Program-made: the position numbers and the translations under genes | The notes under the pieces: generated by a model | What the model was told of the DNA's origin: nothing | The model's database searches: none | The model's input: only the letters and a program-made list of their open reading frames with translations | In this document: positions 30,963 through 33,902 of the stretch, in pieces | How positions within the stretch are numbered: position 1 is the first letter of the stretch | How the letters are laid out: the number at the start of each line of letters is the position of its first letter | Origin: an uncultured Lachnospiraceae bacterium | GTDB lineage: Bacteria; Bacillota; Clostridia; Lachnospirales; Lachnospiraceae | Reading direction: 5' to 3' | Length of the DNA: 33,902 bases | Assembly: GCA_947631605.1 (NCBI GenBank) | Contig: CANRMC010000012.1 | Location: forward strand, 1-33,902

Positions 30963-31283
30963 TTATAGAGAGCTATTATTTTGTGCCACGAGCTGCCTCT
31001 CTTTCATGATCGTATTATAAAATTCACTATCCGGGGTGATCTCATGAATTTCAAATACATCAACCTTTTTATTTAGCGCCACCCGTAATTCCTCTGCAAG
31101 TGCAAAAATGTTGGTGAGCTTGAAATTTTTTCCCCCATAAACCAAAAAATCTACATCACTATCTATACTGGCTTCGCCTCTGGCATAGGAACCGAATAAA
31201 TAAATCTGTTCTACATGATACTTTTCGGCAATCGGCTTAACCAAATTGATTATAGTTTTTATCGTAATTACTGTGTCTCTCAT
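30963..31283 (-). CDS. MNT-type nucleotidyltransferase domain protein
   Basis: The start MRDTVITIKTI (31283) has AAGGAG eight bases upstream; the longer frame to 31340 lacks a site. The 106-residue protein is a minimal pol-beta nucleotidyltransferase. It has LFGSYARGEASIDSDVDFLV (G31-S32, Asp43, Asp45) and a third acidic residue at about Asp75 (KKVDVFEI), so the catalytic triad is intact. Such MNT proteins usually act as antitoxins that AMPylate a HEPN toxin encoded next to them. No HEPN gene is seen on either side; downstream is a terminator. It may be an orphan. Confidence 0.85.
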   Translation of the reverse strand: MRDTVITIKTIINLVKPIAEKYHVEQIYLFGSYARGEASIDSDVDFLVYGGKNFKLTNIFALAEELRVALNKKVDVFEIHEITPDSEFYNTIMKERQLVAQNNSSL

Positions 31284-31653
31284 GTTATTGTCTCCTTTTG
31301 GTTCCGATTGCCGGGAAATCTTTAATGGACGGTGCGGCAAGAAAAGATGTGTTTGAATATCTGAAAATCATGAGGAAGAATCATAGTAATCCGGAGAAGA
31401 AAAGAGATTTGAGAATGCAGAGCTCCTATTTCAATCCATGCCTGACACCCATCTCATTGTAGTTTCAATAGTTATAAAACTTTTAAAGAGACTTCTTCCG
31501 GAATTAATTTCACCGTTTGCGCTAATAATGTCACATCTCTGACCGCTGGTCATTTCAGAATATTTATCCTTTTGCTGAATATAACAGTACTCGACCTGAA
31601 ATCGTTAGAACGACCATTATACTTATATATAATTACCAATATAATCTTTTTGT
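31284..31653. other. Non-coding or decayed stretch between drmB and the MNT gene
   Basis: No convincing gene. On the plus strand an open frame around 31309-31458 reads GKSLMDGAARKDVFEYLKIM, then RKNHSNPEKKRDLRM and a short tail before a stop; it has no ribosome site. On the minus strand 31435-31610 is open for about 57 codons (VEYCYIQQKDKYSEM, TSGQRCDIISANGE) without a start codon. Either may be a gene remnant. ATTTCAATCCATGC (from 31429) resembles the conserved end of type I-C CRISPR repeats but occurs once. Confidence 0.4.
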
Positions 31654-33501
31654 TTAAATATCTTTCCAAAATCCAATATCAGGATTCTCGTATGTTCCGA
31701 TAATCACGCCACGATCCAAAAAGGCATTTCTTTCTTCACAACAGGTTTCTGGTAATAATCCACACGCATGACACGCTGCCAGATTCAGAGAGTCACGACC
31801 TTGCCCACGACTCATAATGCAAACGGGATCGTTAGAGCATGTCTTTGCACTCGCAATAGCTTTTTTAATTATGCGCGGAAAGGCATCGGCACGACCTTGT
31901 CTAACCAAGCCTCCAAGGGTTCCCTCCGAATCACCACTCGCCGTATAAATAAAAATACCGGCCATTTCTTTGCCATCTGCCTCCTCCGAACAATACAAAC
32001 GCTCTGAAAGTGAAGCAATGCTATATCCACACTCGAAACTCAGCTGAGTAATTAGCAAATGAGACAGAGTGTGGAGCATTAGAAACTTTGGCGTAATGGT
32101 TCGCGGATGGTTCTTACCAATAAATGACGATGAATAATTGGCATTTATTAACCCGACTCGTTCCGATACCTGTGGATTGTTGCGAATCCATGCAGTAATC
32201 TCAGAATTCTTGAATTCGATAAAAATTCCTTCACCGCGAACCTCGTATGCCGGATACCAGTTTGTTTCAGGTGATTTAACATTCACAAAACCATTATCGG
32301 TGGCATTCATTACAGGCTGTATCCTAGAAAAGCCAATAAGAGCGTTCACAATGCGCACTTTATCTATGAGCGAGATTGCTTTGATGTGTGGAAGGTTATA
32401 CCCCGCAATATCCATCTCCTCCCGTGAGAAATCTCCAAGCATAGAATCGGTCCGTGCGCCGATTTCTCCGGAGAGAGCAGCATATTCCTCCACGCGATAT
32501 TGAAGACTGGTAACATCGCTCTCTGAAATATTCGGTTCAAGCCATTTTCGTTTGAGAATTTTTTCAACATCGTCCCTAGCAGATCCTATTTCTAAAGCAA
32601 TCTTTTCCGACCACTTCGGAAGTCGCTTTTGGATAATAATCGGACAGTCCTCCGGCTCCTCATCAGCGATAACCGTTATGCAATCATTAAAAGCGTGACT
32701 TTGTTCAATCCTTGAATTCAGCTTATCCGCATACGGCGGAATAACCAGCGAACTGTGTACAACCGGGAAATATACCGAGGAAGCACCGCGCTGAACCGTC
32801 TTGGGATAACATGCACATGTTTCCTTTGTATGACGGAAAGGATGGTTTCCGTCGCAAAGAAAATTAAATCCCTCCGTTTTACGATCTAACTCTTCAAAAC
32901 AGTCCTTGTCAAAGGCACCTTTTAGAGTAGCGCATGCACCGCAAGAGCAACGAATGCTTAATCCTTCCAATCCTTCTGTACCTGAGGCACCGGTTTTAAA
33001 CTGTAACTCTGGGTGGGCGCATATGGGTTTCTTTGATTTTGCGTGAACCCATTTGACCCATGGGAAATCGTTAAGGTGTCCTTTCTGGCAAACCGTAACA
33101 ATACGCGCTACAACCAGATCCTGTTTGCATTCGGGGCACTGCATATGACTAATCATATACGAATCTTTTTCAACAATTTTCTTATTGAGGGATTTGCGAT
33201 AGTCTGCGATCCATTTTTTGAGAGGTTGAAATTTTCTGCATTTGGGACAAAAATACCATTCAGGAAAACGAGCATAGGAAATGTTCATGGGCGATGCAAA
33301 ATATTTTACACCAAGGGCTTTGGCGAAACGATCATCAAAAATTTTAGATGTTTCGCTCCAATATTCCGGAGCAGCAGTAACTAATGTCTGATCCGGGAAA
33401 TCAACCATAGCACCTACGCCGTATTGCAACACTGCCTGTGCTGCTCGAACGGAATGAGTTACTTTATTCAATTCGATTTTTGTTTTAAGTTGTTCAGACA
33501 T
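31654..33501 (-). CDS. drmB: DrmB-like DUF1998 protein (DISARM system)
   Basis: A 615-residue protein with the ordered features of DrmB. The N-terminus has VLQYGVGAMVDFPDQTLVTA. A four-Cys zinc site is formed by CPKC (85-88) and CPEC (122-125), followed by VCQKGHLNDFPWVKWVH (137-153) and RCSCGACATLKGAF (184-197). The C-terminal DUF1998 region has HTLSHLLITQLSFECGYSIASLSERLY and a final Cys cluster (CSNDPVC, CHACG, CC). In DISARM, DrmB acts with the helicase DrmA to block incoming DNA. I prefer the ATG at 33501, which has GGGGGG six bases upstream; it overlaps the drmA end by 8 bp. No drmC follows downstream. Confidence 0.87.
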   Translation of the reverse strand: MSEQLKTKIELNKVTHSVRAAQAVLQYGVGAMVDFPDQTLVTAAPEYWSETSKIFDDRFAKALGVKYFASPMNISYARFPEWYFCPKCRKFQPLKKWIADYRKSLNKKIVEKDSYMISHMQCPECKQDLVVARIVTVCQKGHLNDFPWVKWVHAKSKKPICAHPELQFKTGASGTEGLEGLSIRCSCGACATLKGAFDKDCFEELDRKTEGFNFLCDGNHPFRHTKETCACYPKTVQRGASSVYFPVVHSSLVIPPYADKLNSRIEQSHAFNDCITVIADEEPEDCPIIIQKRLPKWSEKIALEIGSARDDVEKILKRKWLEPNISESDVTSLQYRVEEYAALSGEIGARTDSMLGDFSREEMDIAGYNLPHIKAISLIDKVRIVNALIGFSRIQPVMNATDNGFVNVKSPETNWYPAYEVRGEGIFIEFKNSEITAWIRNNPQVSERVGLINANYSSSFIGKNHPRTITPKFLMLHTLSHLLITQLSFECGYSIASLSERLYCSEEADGKEMAGIFIYTASGDSEGTLGGLVRQGRADAFPRIIKKAIASAKTCSNDPVCIMSRGQGRDSLNLAACHACGLLPETCCEERNAFLDRGVIIGTYENPDIGFWKDI

Positions 33502-33902
33502 TATCATCCCCCCAAATCACTATTTTCCCCTGAACCGAAACATCCACATTGCGCATGGATGTCACGGTGTCCAAGGCAACATCTTTTCCCTGAGAGTTGT
33601 ACTGACGAAATAACCGTCTTCCCCCATCAACTGGCGGGTTCACCATATAACGACGACCAAAGCAGAATGTTCTGGCGTTGCCTTCTTTGTTGCATTCATC
33701 AACATATTTTTGCCATGTATCAAAGAACTCTCCTATCTCAGAGCGGATATCGTCCACCTGATCCGATACTTCACCACCAGAGCGGGCATTGATTCCAGCC
33801 ACACGTTCCGCAATAAATTCTTCTATTTCGGTAATAATATCGGCAAAATACTCTTTGTCAAAGTTAATGGCATCTTTATCCTCTCTTAAGCCCGCCTTAT
33901 GA
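33494..33902 (-). CDS. drmA: DrmA-like helicase, C-terminal end only (cut by window edge)
   Basis: The minus-strand frame is open from the right edge to a TGA at 33494-33496, giving the last 135 or so residues. Visible are a helical stretch (FADIITEIEEFIAERVAGIN, IGEFFDTWQKYVDECNKE) and the terminal motif VTSMRNVDVSVQGKIVIW. A final SMRNVD-type strand is what I recall at the C-terminus of DISARM DrmA helicases. The 8-bp overlap with drmB matches the conserved drmA-drmB order. Helicase motifs lie outside the window, so the call rests on the C-terminal motif and the neighbour. Confidence 0.72.
   Translation of the reverse strand, partial: HKAGLREDKDAINFDKEYFADIITEIEEFIAERVAGINARSGGEVSDQVDDIRSEIGEFFDTWQKYVDECNKEGNARTFCFGRRYMVNPPVDGGRRLFRQYNSQGKDVALDTVTSMRNVDVSVQGKIVIWGDDNV

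Noticed and set aside
31429-31442. ATTTCAATCCATGC, similar to the end of a type I-C CRISPR repeat
   Set aside because: It occurs once, with no palindromic remainder, spacer or further copy, and no cas gene is present.
1-33902. tRNA, rRNA, insertion sequence, integrase and phage attachment sites
   Set aside because: Looked for on both strands. No tRNA-like cloverleaf, transposase or integrase motif was recognised, so the accessory region cannot be tied to a specific mobile element.

Overview
The window looks like a chromosomal segment of an anaerobic Clostridia member, most likely Lachnospiraceae (Bacillota). The reasons are: strong AGGAGG-type ribosome sites and sigma-A promoters with 16-18 bp spacers; the long SRP RNA with an Alu domain; a PdaA-like deacetylase; cysteine-rich SPKTG-anchored surface proteins; and a lineage-restricted protein resembling DUF6128. 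This assignment is inference from gene content; no rRNA or tRNA gene is present.

Layout. 1-2600 (minus): a gene cut by the left edge, its TetR regulator with two matching operators around the promoter, a lipoprotein polysaccharide deacetylase and a membrane protein. 2808-3899 (plus): murG. 3983-5086 (minus): a small membrane-anchored protein and an HD phosphohydrolase. 5206-8963 (minus): SRP RNA, tadA, a DUF6128-like protein, rsmA and tatD, a translation and housekeeping cluster. 8964-9305: divergent promoters plus a candidate C-rich small RNA. 9306-15036 (plus): aminotransferase-maf, then malQ-plsC-hypothetical-CPBP protease. 15015-17941 (minus): ddl-murI-DUF1934-methyltransferase, a cell-wall precursor operon. 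18119-24136 (minus): two tandem paralogous cysteine-rich surface proteins. 24258-28444 (minus): a small frame-disrupted gene, then a GntR/YtrA-ABC transporter-CPBP cassette with its own operator. 28715-33902: an accessory, defence-like region with RhuM, remnants of DUF4143 and DUF3800 genes, a small Xre regulator, an MNT nucleotidyltransferase, and the DISARM-type genes drmB and the 3' end of drmA, which runs off the right edge.

How the genes work together. MurG, MurI and Ddl supply peptidoglycan precursors, and PdaA may trim glycan. TadA, RsmA and SRP RNA serve decoding, ribosome maturation and protein targeting. The YtrA-type cassette looks like a self-regulated export or immunity unit. The right 5 kb mixes intact and decayed immunity-type genes, as expected in a defence hotspot. 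The most interesting points are the DISARM-like pair without drmC beside it, the two extracellular zinc-ribbon-like proteins, the candidate C-rich sRNA, and the regulatory palindromes matched to TetR and GntR genes.
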